Notes: generated from the sequence alone by a model not told the origin. DNA of 64,000 bases from Neolewinella lacunae (GCF_014349155.1 NZ_JACSIT010000104.1:62001-126000), one strand, 5' to 3'; positions 1 to 9,229 are shown, counted from the first letter of the stretch. Program-made: numbers and translations.

Positions 1-1013
1 CCAAAGACAAGCAGGTGGGGGCTACGCAGGGGGACAAAGACGAGGTCTTCGACCGCACCTTCGCCGGCCTGGAAACGGGAAAGGTAATGTACATCGCTCC
101 GGAAGGCATGAGCGAACTGGAGCGCAAACTCCGGCGCCTCAAGGGTGGGGCCGCCAGCATGGCCCTCGAAGCCGAGCGCCGCAATGACTGGCAGCTGGGC
201 CTCTCCCTCCAGCCCGTCGGGGCCAACTACGAAAGCCCCACCACCTGCTTCAGCCGCGTGTTCATCCGCTACGGCGAACCGGTGGACGTACTGCAATTCC
301 GCGAGCAGTACGAGGCCAGCCCCGTCCGGGCCATCCGCTCCCTCACCAACCTCCTGGCCGAGCGGATGGAGGCACTGCTGATCCAGACCAAAGACAAGGC
401 CGAGGAGCGTCTCCTCCGGCCCATCGAACGTGCCGTGCAAAACGACCATCCTTTGTCGGTAGGCCCCCACCACTACCGTACGCAACGGATCCTGGCGGCC
501 TTGCGCGCGCTGCCCGAAGCGGAACGGGAAGCCCTGCGCACCACCGCCACCGCCTACGAAGAAGGCCTGCGGAAGACCGGGCAGATGGACATCGAGTTCA
601 GCCAGCACCCCGAGCGCAAACTCAAAGCGGGTACGCTATTGGCACTGCCCTTTTTTCTTTACGGACTGCTCAACCACCTCCCCTGGCTGCTGGCCATCAA
701 CGGCATCTGGAAAGCCCTCGGCATCGACCGGGGCTACAAGGCGACGGTGCAGACCCTCGGCAGTTGGATCATCCTGCCGTTGCTCTACCTGCTGCAAACC
801 TTGCTGTTCAATTGGCTCTACCCCGCTGGCTGGGGCTGGTTGTACCTGCTGAGTTTGCCTGTTTCCGGCCTCTTTGCCCTGAAGTACTGGCTGAACTACC
901 GTGCCTTCTGGGCGGGGCGCTTCACTGGCAGTAAGAGCGACGATGCCCAACTGAAAGCCCTCCGCGCAACGATGCTGGCCCAGCTGGGGACGATGGATGC
1001 GGTTGTCGAGTAA
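1..1013 (+). CDS. PlsC-like lysophospholipid acyltransferase, 5' end missing
   Basis: The reading frame is open from base 3, so the true start lies before the window; a GTG at 15 is only an internal codon candidate. The visible part has an acyltransferase signature, YIAPEG followed by LKGGAASMALEA and an RYGEPVDV strand, which matches the FPEG/GAA block of the PlsC (1-acylglycerol-3-phosphate acyltransferase) family. The catalytic NHxxxxD motif would be upstream and cannot be seen. The C-terminal third has about three hydrophobic segments (bases 635-905), so the enzyme is probably membrane-anchored and acts in phospholipid or ornithine-lipid synthesis. Exact substrate unknown. Confidence 0.75.
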   Translation, partial: KDKQVGATQGDKDEVFDRTFAGLETGKVMYIAPEGMSELERKLRRLKGGAASMALEAERRNDWQLGLSLQPVGANYESPTTCFSRVFIRYGEPVDVLQFREQYEASPVRAIRSLTNLLAERMEALLIQTKDKAEERLLRPIERAVQNDHPLSVGPHHYRTQRILAALRALPEAEREALRTTATAYEEGLRKTGQMDIEFSQHPERKLKAGTLLALPFFLYGLLNHLPWLLAINGIWKALGIDRGYKATVQTLGSWIILPLLYLLQTLLFNWLYPAGWGWLYLLSLPVSGLFALKYWLNYRAFWAGRFTGSKSDDAQLKALRATMLAQLGTMDAVVE

Positions 1014-1033
1014 GCTTTTTGGCTGGAAAATCG

Positions 1034-1135
1034 TGGATCTGCATAGGTTTTTATGCAGATCCAGGTTTGAAACGTGGATCTGCATAACTTTTCATGTAAA
1101 TCCATAAGTGCACCGTGGATTTGGATCCATAATCC
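1034..1135. repeat. Cluster of three hairpin repeats after the acyltransferase gene
   Basis: Bases 1034-1045 and 1052-1063 form a perfect 12-bp stem with a 6-base loop (TGGATCTGCATA). A second imperfect copy of the same hairpin lies at 1075-1106 (TGGATCTGCAT with ATGTAAATCCA), and a third decayed copy (TGGATTTGGATCCA) around 1115-1128. The array fills the gap between the acyltransferase stop and the deacetylase. It may serve as a transcription terminator, though no long T tract follows. Confidence 0.7.
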
Positions 1136-1222
1136 TCCTACGCTTAGCAAATGCCTGAAAACCGAATCGACCGCTATTGGGCTAGTGGCCTGCCCCCAAA
1201 AGTTCAGCGTACCTTCGCGCCA

Positions 1223-2389
1223 ATGATCACTTCCCAACCCCTTACCTATACCGAAATCCTGGCCCAGCTGGTGGCCTTTCCCGTCCACGGCGGCGAAGGA
1301 AACCTCTCGATCGCCAACTGGATCAAGGATTATCTGACGGGCTACGGCGTAGCTTACCACACGGTACCCGACGAAACGGGAACGAAAGAAGCCATCCACT
1401 GCCGCATCGGTCCGGCCACGGACGGCGGGATCATTCTGAGTGGGCACATGGACGTGGTACCTACGGTGGGCCAGCCGTGGGAGACGGACCCCTACACCCT
1501 GACGGAGAAAGACGGCCGACTCTACGCCCGGGGCAGTTGCGACATGAAGGGCTTCCTCGCCTGCTGTTTAGCAAGCGTTCCCTTGCTCCTGCGTTCGCGC
1601 CTGAAAAAGCCCGTCTATTTTGCCTTCAGCTTCGACGAAGAGATTGGCTGCATGGCTGGCGACCTGCTGGCCGGAGCCATTCGCGACACCTATTCCGAAA
1701 AACCCGCCGGGGCCATCATCGGCGAGCCCAGCATGATGATGCCCATGGTGGGGCAGAAGGGCATCATGGTGTACACCACCATCGTGCGGGGCAGCCAGGG
1801 CCACAGCAGCCGCATCAAGCAGGAGGTGGACGCCATCCACGAAGCAGCCCGCCTGGTGATTTGGCTGGAAGATAAAATGGACAGCCTCATTGCCGCTGGC
1901 CGCATCGACCCGCGTTTTCACCCCGCCCATACGAGCTTGCACGTGGGCACCATCCAGGGTGGCTCGGCCTTCAACATCATCGCCAACGAGTGTCGCTTCG
2001 ACTGGGATTTTCGCAACATTCCCATGGACGATGCCGCCGCCATCTTCGCCGAGTTTGCGGCGCACTGCCAGCAGCGGGAGGCGCTCCGCCGGGCCGTTTT
2101 CCCGGGCTTTGCCATTGAGCACGTCCCCATGCATCCGCCCGTGCCTGCGCTGGATACGCCCGAGACTGCGGCCATCGTCGACCTCGCCAAGCGGCTCACA
2201 GGCGTGTACACTACGGGTACGGTTTCTTACGCCGCCGAGGCCGGGCAATTTTCCAACGCTGGCTTCCCCGCCGTGATCTGTGGCCCCGGAGACATCGCGC
2301 AGGCGCACCGGGCCAATGAGTTCGTGGACATCGCCCAGCTGGAGGCCTGCCAGTCCTTTTTGCGGCGCTTGGCGGAGGAGCTTTCATAA
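1223..2389 (+). CDS. argE: Acetylornithine deacetylase-type M20 metallopeptidase
   Basis: A 388-residue M20-family enzyme. The metal and catalytic motifs are in place: SGHMDVVP (His ligand and catalytic Asp), ARGSCDMKGF (bridging Asp), DEEIGC (general base Glu and ligand), IIGEPS, RGSQGHSS of the dimerisation domain, and the C-terminal ICGPGDIAQAHRANEFV His. The CDMKGF and GPGxIxQAH blocks fit ArgE, which removes the acetyl group from N-acetylornithine in arginine synthesis, better than DapE. I chose the ATG at 1223 because the protein then starts directly at the family's usual N terminus; the frame is open to an ATG at 1151, which would add 24 residues. No other arginine genes are near, so the substrate stays an inference. 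It seems to be transcribed alone. Confidence 0.8.
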   Translation: MITSQPLTYTEILAQLVAFPVHGGEGNLSIANWIKDYLTGYGVAYHTVPDETGTKEAIHCRIGPATDGGIILSGHMDVVPTVGQPWETDPYTLTEKDGRLYARGSCDMKGFLACCLASVPLLLRSRLKKPVYFAFSFDEEIGCMAGDLLAGAIRDTYSEKPAGAIIGEPSMMMPMVGQKGIMVYTTIVRGSQGHSSRIKQEVDAIHEAARLVIWLEDKMDSLIAAGRIDPRFHPAHTSLHVGTIQGGSAFNIIANECRFDWDFRNIPMDDAAAIFAEFAAHCQQREALRRAVFPGFAIEHVPMHPPVPALDTPETAAIVDLAKRLTGVYTTGTVSYAAEAGQFSNAGFPAVICGPGDIAQAHRANEFVDIAQLEACQSFLRRLAEELS

Positions 2390-2472
2390 ATCTCCTCCCA
2401 CGGAATTTTGCCGCAAAGGCCGGGGACCAAGAGATTTCGCCAACTTTATTACCTTTCCGGTAAAGTCGTTGT

Positions 2473-5400
2473 ATGCGTTATTTCTTTCTCGCCTTGCTCT
2501 TGGGCACGCTGCTGCATTGCGGAGGACCCAGGCCCACCCCCGTCCTCACCCTCCAGCCCAACGACCACATCGTGCTCGTGGGCGGCAACCTCTGCTCGCG
2601 GATGCAGGAATTTGCCCACTTTGAGACGGAGCTCCACCTGCGCTTCCCCAACGAGCGCCTCTTCATCCGCAACCTCTGTGACGCGGGAGACACCCCGGGC
2701 TTCCGGGCCCACTCCGCGCGGCTATCGCCTTTTGCCTTTCCGGGGGCCGAAAAATTCCATACCCAGGACGGTCTTAGCCGCGATTCGGATTCTCAGGGCT
2801 TTTTCCCCACGCCGGAGGAGTGGCTGGCGGAGTTGGAGGCCGACGTCATCCTCGGCTTTTTTGGCTACAGCGAGTCCTTTGCCGGGCCGGAGGGCCTGGA
2901 CAATTTTCGCGGCGAACTGCGGGCCTGGATCGATTACACGAGCCTGGCGGATTACAATGGCGAGGCGCCGCCCCGCATCGCGCTGGTGTCTCCGACGGCT
3001 TTTGAAGACGTGACGGCGCGCCTGGATGTGCCCGACGGCAGCGTGGAAAACAAAAACCTCCAACTTTACACCGAGGCCATGCGCGAGGTAGCCGCCGAGG
3101 CTGGTGTGCCCTTCATCGACCTCTTTACGCCCACCGCAGAGTGGTTTGCCGGGGCCGACGACTACACCACCGACGGCGTACAACTCACCGACGCTGCCTA
3201 CGCCAAGCTGGCCCCGTGGCTGGCCGATCGCCTCTTCGGGGGGCGGGCCGACCAAGGGGCGCGGGCGCAGGTGCAGGGATTGGTGAAGGAGAAAAATTGG
3301 CTCTGGCAGAACGACTACAAAATCCCCAACGGCGTCCACGTCTACGGCCGCCGCCACGCCCCCTTTGGCCCGGATAACTACCCCATGGAGCTGCGCAAAA
3401 TCCGGGAAATGACGCTGCTGCGGGATTCCGCCATCTGGCTGGCCCTCCGGGGCGAAACCCTCGACTTGGTTGCGGCCGACGCCAAGACCTTCTCCCTGCC
3501 GCCCGTTACCACCAACTATTCCCTGACGGAGGAGGACGGCACCGTTGCCTACCGCTACGGCGAAGAACTGATGCAAACCTTCGAGACCGCTCCCGGCTAC
3601 GAACTCCAGCTCTTCGCTTCCGAACAGGAATTCCCCGAGTTGGCCAACCCCGCGCAGATGAGCTTCGATAACCAGGGGCGGCTCTGGATTGCCTGCATGC
3701 CCACCTATCCCCACTACCGGCCGGGAGACCAGCGGCCCAATGACAAACTCATCATCCTGGAAGATACCGACAACGACGGCAAAGCCGATAAATCCACCGT
3801 CTTTGCCGACGACCTCCACGTGCCCGTCGGCTTTGAGCTCGCCCCGGAAGGCGTTTACGTTTCCCAGGGTACCCACCTGAAATTGCTCAGGGACACGGAC
3901 GGCGACGACCGCTACGACGAGGCCGAAATCATCTTCTCCGGTTTCGACGATCACGACACCCACCACACCACCAGTGCTTTCACCACCGACCCCTCGGGAG
4001 CCATCTACATGGGCGAAGGCGTTTTCCTGCACACCAACGTGGAAACGCCCTACGGCCCCGTCCGGGCCACCAACGGTGGTTTCTACCGCTTCAGTCCGCA
4101 GCGCCGCCATTTGGAGCGCACCGCCCAGGTCTCCATCCCCAACCCCTGGGGGATTGCCTTTGACCAGTGGGGGCAACCCTTCTTCGCCCACACTTCGGGC
4201 CCTACCGTCAACTGGATGCTGCCCAGCACCATCCGCAACCAGTACGGTGCCCAGGCTCCGCTGACCCGCGACCTGATCGAAGAAGCCCACCGGGTAAGGC
4301 CTACCTCCGGACTGGAATTCGTATCCAGCCGCCACTTCCCCGACGAGGTACAGGGCGATATGCTCATCAACAACACCATCGGCTTTCTGGGCATGAAACA
4401 GCACCGGATGATCGACGATGGAACGGGCTACGACACCCGCTGGCGGCAGGACCTGGTGAAGGGGACGGACCCCAACTTCCGGCCCGTCGATATGGAATTT
4501 GCGCCCGATGGCTCTCTGTACTTCATCGACTGGCACAACGTTTTGATCGGGCACATGCAGCACAATGCCCGGGATCCTTTGCGCGACCACGTTCACGGCC
4601 GCGTCTACCGCATCACCTATCCCAGCCGGCCGCTGGTGGAGCCGGCCCGGGTGGCTGGCGCGCCCATCGCTACCCTGCTGGAGAACCTGAAACTGCCGGA
4701 ATACCGCAGCCGCTACCGCAGCCACCGGGAGTTGCGCGGCCGCGATTCCGCCGAGGTGCTGCCCGCCGTAAAAAGCTGGGTGGCCGCCCTCGATAAACAA
4801 GACCCCAACTACGAGCAATACCTGCTGGAAGGACTGTGGGTGACCTGGGGACAAAACCGGGTAGACCAAGCTTTACTCGAAGCGGCCCTCGGAGCCAGCG
4901 ATTACCGCGTCCGCGCCGCCGCCGTGCAGGTTCTGCGCTACAGTGGCCACCAGATTGCCCGGCAGACGGAACTGCTCAACGCCGCCGCTGGCGATGCCCA
5001 CGGGCGCGTCCGGATGATGGCCATCGTGGCCGCCACCTGGCTGCCCGAAGACGCCGGGAAAATGGTCTTGGCCACGGCTGGCCAACACGCCATTGACCCC
5101 TGGACGGAAGCCACCTACGCCGCCGCCCCCAAGTTCCTCACGGGCGAAGGGCTGGACCTCACCAAGGAAGCCGAAATCACGGCCAACCACCTCAAAGGGG
5201 CCGACCTGGAGCAGTTTGCCGTTGGCCGGGACATCTACCACCAGGACGGATCCTGCGTAACCTGCCACCAGGGTTCGGGCAAAGGATTGGTCAGCTCCGG
5301 CTTCCCGCCTTTACTGGCTTCCGAGTGGGTGACTGGAGACCCGGAAGTGCTCGCCAAAATCCTCCTCAAAGGACTCATCGGACCCATCAAAGTCCTGGGG

Positions 5401-5619
5401 CGCGAATACCCGGGCCAGGTGCCGATGACGCCCTACGAAGACTTGCTGGACGATGCGCAGATGGCCGCCGTGATGACTTACGTACGCAACTCCTTCGGCA
5501 ACCGGGCTTCGGTGGTGTCGGCAGACTTCGTCGCTGCCGTGCGGGCAAAAGTAGAGGCCTCCGGACAAAAAGGCTACTACCGCGCCGAAGACTTAAGCAG
5601 CCAGGCTTCCCGCAAGTAG
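2473..5619 (+). CDS. SGNH-hydrolase / PVC-type heme domain / HEAT / cytochrome c lipoprotein
   Basis: A 1048-residue multidomain lipoprotein; LLHC in the signal peptide is a lipobox (Cys near residue 16). Residues ~30-255 look like an SGNH/GDSL-type esterase domain (VLVGGN block, late DGVQLTD block). Residues ~365-710 form the PVC-type membrane-bound dehydrogenase beta-propeller (NPAQMSFDNQGRLWIA, LEDTDNDGKADK, a DHDTHH segment). Residues ~720-880 are HEAT-like repeats. A mono-heme cytochrome c domain follows, with CVTCH at residues 928-932 and a PMTPYEDL segment that can give the Met ligand. This architecture is known from Bacteroidota and Planctomycetota and is assumed to act in periplasmic sugar oxidation or deacylation, but the substrate is not established. 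A dispersed repeat copy lies in the linker at 3257-3274. The ThuA-like gene nearby often accompanies this family. Confidence 0.85.
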   Translation: MRYFFLALLLGTLLHCGGPRPTPVLTLQPNDHIVLVGGNLCSRMQEFAHFETELHLRFPNERLFIRNLCDAGDTPGFRAHSARLSPFAFPGAEKFHTQDGLSRDSDSQGFFPTPEEWLAELEADVILGFFGYSESFAGPEGLDNFRGELRAWIDYTSLADYNGEAPPRIALVSPTAFEDVTARLDVPDGSVENKNLQLYTEAMREVAAEAGVPFIDLFTPTAEWFAGADDYTTDGVQLTDAAYAKLAPWLADRLFGGRADQGARAQVQGLVKEKNWLWQNDYKIPNGVHVYGRRHAPFGPDNYPMELRKIREMTLLRDSAIWLALRGETLDLVAADAKTFSLPPVTTNYSLTEEDGTVAYRYGEELMQTFETAPGYELQLFASEQEFPELANPAQMSFDNQGRLWIACMPTYPHYRPGDQRPNDKLIILEDTDNDGKADKSTVFADDLHVPVGFELAPEGVYVSQGTHLKLLRDTDGDDRYDEAEIIFSGFDDHDTHHTTSAFTTDPSGAIYMGEGVFLHTNVETPYGPVRATNGGFYRFSPQRRHLERTAQVSIPNPWGIAFDQWGQPFFAHTSGPTVNWMLPSTIRNQYGAQAPLTRDLIEEAHRVRPTSGLEFVSSRHFPDEVQGDMLINNTIGFLGMKQHRMIDDGTGYDTRWRQDLVKGTDPNFRPVDMEFAPDGSLYFIDWHNVLIGHMQHNARDPLRDHVHGRVYRITYPSRPLVEPARVAGAPIATLLENLKLPEYRSRYRSHRELRGRDSAEVLPAVKSWVAALDKQDPNYEQYLLEGLWVTWGQNRVDQALLEAALGASDYRVRAAAVQVLRYSGHQIARQTELLNAAAGDAHGRVRMMAIVAATWLPEDAGKMVLATAGQHAIDPWTEATYAAAPKFLTGEGLDLTKEAEITANHLKGADLEQFAVGRDIYHQDGSCVTCHQGSGKGLVSSGFPPLLASEWVTGDPEVLAKILLKGLIGPIKVLGREYPGQVPMTPYEDLLDDAQMAAVMTYVRNSFGNRASVVSADFVAAVRAKVEASGQKGYYRAEDLSSQASRK
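3257..3274 (+). repeat. Dispersed GC-rich repeat, forward copy inside a CDS linker
   Basis: GGGCGCGGGCGCAGGTGC, one base from the family consensus GGGCGCGGCCGCAGGTGC and identical to the copy at 30215. It encodes part of the linker between the SGNH and propeller domains (GARAQVQ). Confidence 0.65.
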
Positions 5620-5660
5620 CGGGTTGCCAAAAGCGCCCGGCACCCTCGCGGGGAAATGGG

Positions 5661-5668
5661 TAGTTTTG
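5661..5668 (+). promoter_or_regulatory. Bacteroidota -7 box directly before ktrB
   Basis: TAGTTTTG matches the Bacteroidota -7 consensus TAnnTTTG and ends only four bases before the ktrB ATG at 5673. Transcription would begin about at the start codon, implying a leaderless or nearly leaderless message. No good -33 TTG is seen at the right distance. Confidence 0.5.
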
Positions 5669-5672
5669 CAGT

Positions 5673-7421
5673 ATGAAGTGGAACAGCGCGCTACTGTACC
5701 GGACGGCCCTGTGGACGAGCATTCTGGGGATTTGTGCCTTCGTCGTTGACTTTGGGTTTGACCAATCCGATCTGTACCAGCAGCTGCTGGATGGGTTTTA
5801 TTTCCTGGTCATTGCCGTTGGCCTGGCTGCCACCTTTACGCGCTATTTTCTGGATGCCAAATTGTTCCTTCGGCGGGTATTTGCCTTTGATTTGCTTTCT
5901 GTCCTCTATACCCTGTACATTTTCTACATGTACTTGTTTGTCGGGGAAGCCTTCCAGACGGATTTGATTCTGGAGAACCCCGTATGGGTGGTATTGGCGG
6001 TGATCCTGACGTTTTTCCGGGAGTTTTTTGAAATCCGGCTCAACCTAAGCCGGACCTACCTGAACCCGGCGCAACTTTTCATTTTCAGCTTCCTGACCAT
6101 CATCTTTTTCGGGGCCTTCCTGCTGATGTTGCCCAATGCCGCCAACGAAGACATCGCTTTTCTGGATGCCTTATTTACCTCCACGAGTGCGGTGTGCGTA
6201 ACGGGCTTGATTGTAGTGGATACGGCGACGTATTTTACCCCCTTCGGGCAGTTCATCATCCTGGTACTCATCCAAATCGGGGGCCTGGGTATCCTGACCT
6301 TTGCCAGCTACTTCAGCTACTTCTTCAAGGGCGCGAGTACCTACGAAAACCAGCTTACCCTGAGCGAGATGACCAACTCCCAGAAGGTGGGCGAAGTCTT
6401 CAGCACCCTCAAGTACATTATTCTCATCACCTTCACGGTCGAGGCCGTCTCCGCCCTGTTCATCTATTCTACCCTGAGCAGTGCCGATTTTGGTTCTTAC
6501 CTGGAACGGATGTTTTTCGCGGTCTTCCACGCCGTTTCGGCTTTTTGCAACGCGGGCTTTTCCACGCTGACCAACAGCCTGTACGAAGAGGGCTTCCGCT
6601 TCAACTACGGCCTGCAGTTAATGGTCATATTTACCTTCGTACTTGGCGGCCTGGGCTTTCCGATTGTGGTCAATATCCTGGAGTACCTGCGCTATCGCTT
6701 CATCAATATCTTCCTGAAAAGGAAAGCCAACCAAACCTACCGCCCCTGGGTGCTCAACATCAATAGCCGGATCACCCTGGTAACGACGCTTACCCTGACG
6801 GCCCTGGCCTTCGTACTTTTCTTCATCCTGGAGTACCGAAATACCCTGGCGGACCACTCGCTCTTCGGCAAAATGGTCACGGCCTTATTCGGCGCGGCTA
6901 CTCCCCGTACGGCGGGCTTCAATTCGGTGGACATGACGGCCCTGACCTTCCCAACCATCATGATCACTTTCCTGCTCATGTGGATTGGCGCTTCGCCCGC
7001 CTCAACGGGGGGAGGGATTAAGACCAGCACTTTTGCCATCGCCACCCTCAACATCCTGAGCCTGGCGCGGGGGAAAACGAAGATCGAAGTCTTCCAACGG
7101 GAGATTGCCGACATTTCGGTACGCCGGGCCTTTGCTACCATTTCCCTGTCCCTGATCGTCATCGGGCTGGGCATCCTGCTGATTACGGTCTTCGACCCCG
7201 AGAAAGGGCTGCTGAACATCGGCTTTGAGTGCTTCTCCGCCTACAGTACCGTAGGGCTGAGCCTGGGCATTACGGGGGCTTTGAGCACGGGCAGTAAGCT
7301 GGTCCTCATTGTCATCATGTTCGTGGGCCGGGTGAGCATGCTTTCCATCGTCATTGCGTTCTTCAAGAAGGTAAAACACACCAACTACCGTTATCCCACC
7401 GAAGAGATAACGATCAACTAA
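5673..7421 (+). CDS. ktrB: Potassium uptake channel subunit, KtrB/TrkH family
   Basis: A 582-residue polytopic inner-membrane protein of the Trk/Ktr/HKT superfamily, which translocates K+ through four membrane-pore-membrane repeats. Pore-loop signatures are visible: TSTSAVCVTGL, HAVSAFCNAGF, ATPRTAGFNSVDM and SAYSTVGLSLG, each with the central selectivity Gly. Compared with the ~450-residue core, it carries an extra N-terminal portion of about 130 residues with 3-4 membrane segments before LNPAQLFIFSFL, a form common in Bacteroidota. The neighbouring ktrA starts nine bases after the stop, so the two form an operon. Predicted to work with the cytoplasmic RCK subunit, usually Na+-dependent; ion specificity cannot be read from sequence. 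Confidence 0.93.
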   Translation: MKWNSALLYRTALWTSILGICAFVVDFGFDQSDLYQQLLDGFYFLVIAVGLAATFTRYFLDAKLFLRRVFAFDLLSVLYTLYIFYMYLFVGEAFQTDLILENPVWVVLAVILTFFREFFEIRLNLSRTYLNPAQLFIFSFLTIIFFGAFLLMLPNAANEDIAFLDALFTSTSAVCVTGLIVVDTATYFTPFGQFIILVLIQIGGLGILTFASYFSYFFKGASTYENQLTLSEMTNSQKVGEVFSTLKYIILITFTVEAVSALFIYSTLSSADFGSYLERMFFAVFHAVSAFCNAGFSTLTNSLYEEGFRFNYGLQLMVIFTFVLGGLGFPIVVNILEYLRYRFINIFLKRKANQTYRPWVLNINSRITLVTTLTLTALAFVLFFILEYRNTLADHSLFGKMVTALFGAATPRTAGFNSVDMTALTFPTIMITFLLMWIGASPASTGGGIKTSTFAIATLNILSLARGKTKIEVFQREIADISVRRAFATISLSLIVIGLGILLITVFDPEKGLLNIGFECFSAYSTVGLSLGITGALSTGSKLVLIVIMFVGRVSMLSIVIAFFKKVKHTNYRYPTEEITIN

Positions 7422-7430
7422 GTTTCAAAA

Positions 7431-8114
7431 ATGAAGTACATCATCGTAGGCCTCGGGAATTTCGGTGCTTCGCTCGGCGAGAAACTCACTGCCCAGGGCA
7501 ATGAAGTCATTGGCATCGACAACCGTATGTCTAAAGTCGATGCCCTCAAGGAAAAGATCTCCCACACGATTTGCATGGATGCCCTCGACGAGTTCACGGT
7601 CGTTGGCCTGCCGTTGCTCGACGCCGACGTGGTCGTCATCGCCATCGGCGAAGACCAGGGCGCCAATGTGATGGCCACGGCCTTGTTCAAAAACCTGGGG
7701 GCCAAACGCATCATCAGCCGCTCCGTCAATGCCCTGCACGAGCGGGTGCTGGAGGCCATTGGCGTTACCGAAATCGTCCGTCCCGAAGAAGAAACCGCCG
7801 AGCGCTGGGCCAAAAAACTCTGCCTGACCAACGTGGTGGATTCTTTTGAACTGAGCCCGGATTTCAGCATCATCGAGGTGAAAGTCCCCGAAAAATTCGT
7901 TGGTAAGGCGCTCAAGGACATCAGCCTGCGGGCCGAGTACAACCTGCTGGCCTTAACGACGATCCAAAAAAAAGAAGTGAAAAGCATCGTTGGCAAAAGC
8001 CGCACGGAAAGACAAGTGCAAGGGGTTGCTGGCCCCAACACGGTCTTGGGTGCCGAAGACATCCTCGTAGTTTACGGCTCCAACAAGGACCTGCGTACGT
8101 TCATCAATCAATAA
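7431..8114 (+). CDS. ktrA: Potassium uptake regulatory subunit, KtrA/TrkA (RCK) family
   Basis: A 227-residue cytoplasmic regulator. The N terminus is a Rossmann RCK_N domain with the nucleotide-binding GLGNFGASLGEKL motif and an acidic residue ending strand 2 (EVIGIDN), expected to bind ATP/ADP or NAD(H). Residues ~140-225 are the RCK_C domain. Family members form octameric rings on the KtrB dimer and gate it in response to nucleotide. A nine-base gap from ktrB indicates co-transcription. Single RCK unit, so it is KtrA-sized rather than the duplicated TrkA. Confidence 0.92.
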   Translation: MKYIIVGLGNFGASLGEKLTAQGNEVIGIDNRMSKVDALKEKISHTICMDALDEFTVVGLPLLDADVVVIAIGEDQGANVMATALFKNLGAKRIISRSVNALHERVLEAIGVTEIVRPEEETAERWAKKLCLTNVVDSFELSPDFSIIEVKVPEKFVGKALKDISLRAEYNLLALTTIQKKEVKSIVGKSRTERQVQGVAGPNTVLGAEDILVVYGSNKDLRTFINQ

Positions 8115-8195
8115 GCGCCGCAAACGGAGTAAATTGGTCCGGGTAAAAACCCCCCAGCCTTGGGCTGATCCACACTAAACTTAAGCCTCCACATT

Positions 8196-9173
8196 ATGTC
8201 CACCCTCCGTTTCTCGCTGCTTCTTTTCCTCTTCGGTGCCCTGCTTTGCGCTTGTACGACGGGCCCTGCACCTGCGTCCGCGCCCGAAAAAGCCGCCGAA
8301 CCGCTGCACGTGGTTTTTGTGGCTGGCGACGAAGAGTACCGCTCCGAAGAATCCATGCCGATGCTCGCCAAAATGGTGGCGCGGGAACTCGGCGCCAGGG
8401 TGAGTGTGCGTTTTGCGCTGGACTCGGCGGGCTACGTAAACCCCAACGTGAACGACAACATTCCGGGCCTGGAGGTGCTGGATAGTGCGGACCTGCTGGT
8501 GCTCTTCACCCGCTGGCGCAAACTGCCCGATGCGCAGGCCAGGCACATCACCGATTTTGCCGAGTCTGGCAAGCCGCTGGTGGGCTTCCGGACCAGCACC
8601 CACGCCTTTTTGTACGAAAACGACAGCCTGCGGCAGCACCTCAACGACGCCTGGCCCACCGCCGTTTTCGGGCAGCAGTGGATCACCCACCACGGGCATT
8701 TTGACGACGGCGATGCGCCCCTGACCAGTGTGGAAACCATCGCCGAACGGGCCGATCACCCCATTTTGCGCGGTGTGGAACCCTTCCAGGCCTATTCCTG
8801 GCTATATCACGTCGACGGCGGGCAGTGGAAAATCAACCCCAATACGGTGCATTTGCTGCGGGGGACCTCCCTGCGCTCGCAGCACGAAGCTGAGGGGCGT
8901 CTGGAGGAATTCCCCTTGACCAATCCCGTGGCCTGGACCAACGACTACCACGGTGCCCGCGTGTTTTTTACCACCCTGGGCCACCCTTACGACTGGCGGG
9001 AGGAAAGCATGCGCCGCCTGGTGCTCAACGGCATCGCCTGGGCGCTGGGCCAGGAAGACCGGATACCCGCCGAAGGGCTGGACCCCGCCATTGAGGGCAC
9101 TTACGCCCCCAACAATTCCGGCTTCGGCGCAAAATTCAAAGCGGGATTAAAACCGGAAGATTTTCTGAAGTAG
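8196..9173 (+). CDS. ThuA-like domain lipoprotein
   Basis: A 325-residue lipoprotein; LLCAC gives a lipobox and the mature protein starts in a low-complexity TTGPAPASAP linker. The rest is a ThuA-like class I glutamine amidotransferase-fold domain: VVFVAGDEEYRSEESMP strand, LVLFTRWRKLPDAQ, GKPLVGFRTSTHAF, VEPFQAYSWLYHVD, and WTNDYHGARVFFTTLGHPYDW near the C terminus. ThuA-like proteins often neighbour PVC-type heme/propeller proteins, as at 2473 here, and are thought to act in sugar metabolism, but no reaction is established. The sequence after the lipobox Cys is encoded by a dispersed repeat copy (8268-8285). Confidence 0.82.
   Translation: MSTLRFSLLLFLFGALLCACTTGPAPASAPEKAAEPLHVVFVAGDEEYRSEESMPMLAKMVARELGARVSVRFALDSAGYVNPNVNDNIPGLEVLDSADLLVLFTRWRKLPDAQARHITDFAESGKPLVGFRTSTHAFLYENDSLRQHLNDAWPTAVFGQQWITHHGHFDDGDAPLTSVETIAERADHPILRGVEPFQAYSWLYHVDGGQWKINPNTVHLLRGTSLRSQHEAEGRLEEFPLTNPVAWTNDYHGARVFFTTLGHPYDWREESMRRLVLNGIAWALGQEDRIPAEGLDPAIEGTYAPNNSGFGAKFKAGLKPEDFLK
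8268..8285 (-). repeat. Dispersed GC-rich repeat, reverse copy behind a lipobox
   Basis: GCACCTGCGTCCGCGCCC, one base off consensus. It encodes the PAPASAP linker right after the lipobox cysteine of the ThuA-like lipoprotein, a site that tolerates insertion. Confidence 0.7.
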
Positions 9174-9229
9174 CGGGGGCTTCCCGCTCGACCCACTAAA
9201 GGAAAGGCGAGGAAAATGTAGACAAGCTC

